Positions 63,129 to 64,000 of a stretch of DNA of 64,000 nucleotides are shown piece after piece. The notes below the pieces were generated by a model. That model was not told the origin of the DNA. It searched no databases and worked only from the letters and a program-made list of their open reading frames with translations. Position numbers and translations under genes: made by a program. Location of the stretch: positions 53,761 to 117,760 of the forward strand of contig LGRX02033451.1 in NCBI GenBank assembly GCA_001247695.2, in the 5' to 3' direction. The stretch is from Cymbomonas tetramitiformis. Taxonomy: Eukaryota; Chlorophyta; Pyramimonadophyceae; Pyramimonadales; Pyramimonadaceae. Each line of letters starts with the position of its first letter. The first letter of the stretch is position 1.

Positions 63129-64000
63129 TACTTCTCCTTGCTTGTGGTGGAAGCAGAAGTAGCCTTTTTTCCATGGTAGGGGGTGTGTCTATGCTCCCAC
63201 ATTAATTTCATGAGTTCACACAGTTGGTCGTGGAATCTGTCCGGCATCTGTTTCAGTATTTCATTTTGTATCCCCATGGGCCCGGCTGCTTTGTTGGTTT
63301 TCATTTTCTTCACCGCCTGTCGGTAGGCCTCTTTGTCCACATTTAGGTTTACTTTTGTTTGGTCCGGTCTTTTGCATTGGTTTTCCCTCATGTAGTTCTT
63401 GTACCTTTCGTCAAGCCAGGGTGGCGTATCTTTAAGTCCTTTCTCTGGTTCCTTCATTTTGTATGGTTCCGACCACGCAATGTGTTCTCCCATTGCCTGT
63501 GCCACTTTTTGGTGTCCTACCACTAGCTCTCCTTGCATGGTTTCAATCGCTTGTATTGTTGTAGTTGGTGCCGTTCCGTTTTCTATCTCTTTTTTGTATA
63601 TCAATTTATGGTAGTGCTTTATGTTGCCCCAGTATCCTTCTCTCATTTTCATTCTTGTTTTCTGTTTTCGGTTTGCTTCGTGTTCTTTAATGCACTTCCT
63701 TGCCTCTTTTGTCGCGAGCTTTTTCTGTTCCCGTTCCCATTGTTCCCATTCCCTCATTTCGTTTGTTCGGTTGTCAAAATCTTCCGTCCGTGCTTCCTCG
63801 GTTACTTGTTCTCGTGTTTCTATGTCCTTCTTCCATAGTGCTATGTTCTCACGGCACCTGTTCCTTTCTTTCAGGTGGCCGTCCCTTTCTTTGCGGAGGG
63901 TTTTTGGGAGGTGTAGTCCATGTTGTTGTTCTGGTGCTGCCGCTTGTTTCGGTAAGTTGACATCCATCATTGCCCTGTCTCTTGCTTCCGCCATTATCCT
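63128..64000 (-). pseudogene. LINE pre-RT linker and RT start (continues past the edge)
   Basis: Charged linker (REQVTEEARTEDFDNR, KMREGYWGNIKHYHKLIYKK) leading to the RT N-terminal motif KKMKTNKAAGPMGIQNEILK. This linker normally follows the AP endonuclease, which is not in the window. It ends out of frame at 63128 because of the shift near 63165. Confidence 0.8.

Larger units (their letters stand above)
56872..64000 (-). mobile_element. Large LINE retrotransposon, 3' part (Dualen-like)
   Basis: Minus-strand non-LTR element running off the right edge. Domain order: RT, chromo-like segment, PCIF1-like methyltransferase, RNase H, coiled Glu/Gln-rich region, zinc knuckle plus restriction-like endonuclease. 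RNase H with a downstream RLE recalls Dualen/RandI elements of Chlamydomonas, which also have an upstream APE endonuclease; that part would lie beyond 64000. Two frameshifts in RT make this copy defective. The 3' end is marked by a stem-loop and TCTTTT repeats at 56872-56912. Confidence 0.82.

Overview
The window is nuclear DNA of a eukaryote, most likely an alga. It has a multi-exon gene with GT-AG introns, introns packed with minisatellites, and dense retrotransposons that use an initiator-Met half-tRNA primer and carry PHD and methyltransferase extras. The species cannot be named from sequence alone; a green (chlorophyte or prasinophyte) alga is a guess.

Layout. (1) 1-7.4 kb: mostly no recognisable gene, one possible exon and a 42-bp minisatellite. 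(2) 7.4-19.5 kb, minus strand: one long gene for a ChAPs-family protein (BUD7/BCH1-type TPR cargo adaptor). Seven exons join with matching splice phases in two runs; its introns hold at least five tandem-repeat arrays. (3) 20.2-49.4 kb: a nested stack of LTR retrotransposons. Two diverged copies of one ~220-bp LTR (F) are each split by another element: the left by C (20378-40907), the right by E (41573-49271). C is split by G (21120-38399). G carries A in its 5' LTR and B in its interior. E carries D. Target-site duplications and unoccupied sister sites are readable for most insertions. A-E are one family of GAG-only elements without reverse transcriptase. G is a large element with no coding capacity. 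(4) 49.4-51.9 kb, minus: a 5'-truncated Gypsy-type pol end (integrase, PHD finger, DNA-methyltransferase-like domain) belonging to the right F LTR. (5) 51.9-56.8 kb: hairpins, a palindromic 56-bp satellite, and a pogo-like DNA transposon whose protein has DNA-binding domains but no visible DDE catalytic core. (6) 56.9-64 kb, minus: the 3' part of a large LINE with reverse transcriptase, chromo-like, PCIF1-like methyltransferase, RNase H and restriction-like endonuclease domains. It runs off the right edge.

The main biological interest is that two unrelated retroelements side by side each carry a putative methyltransferase domain, one with a PHD finger, and that the GAG-only family has a conserved membrane helix near the C-terminus of GAG. 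Exon edges and domain names come from reading the sequence and from memory of the families; no searches were run.
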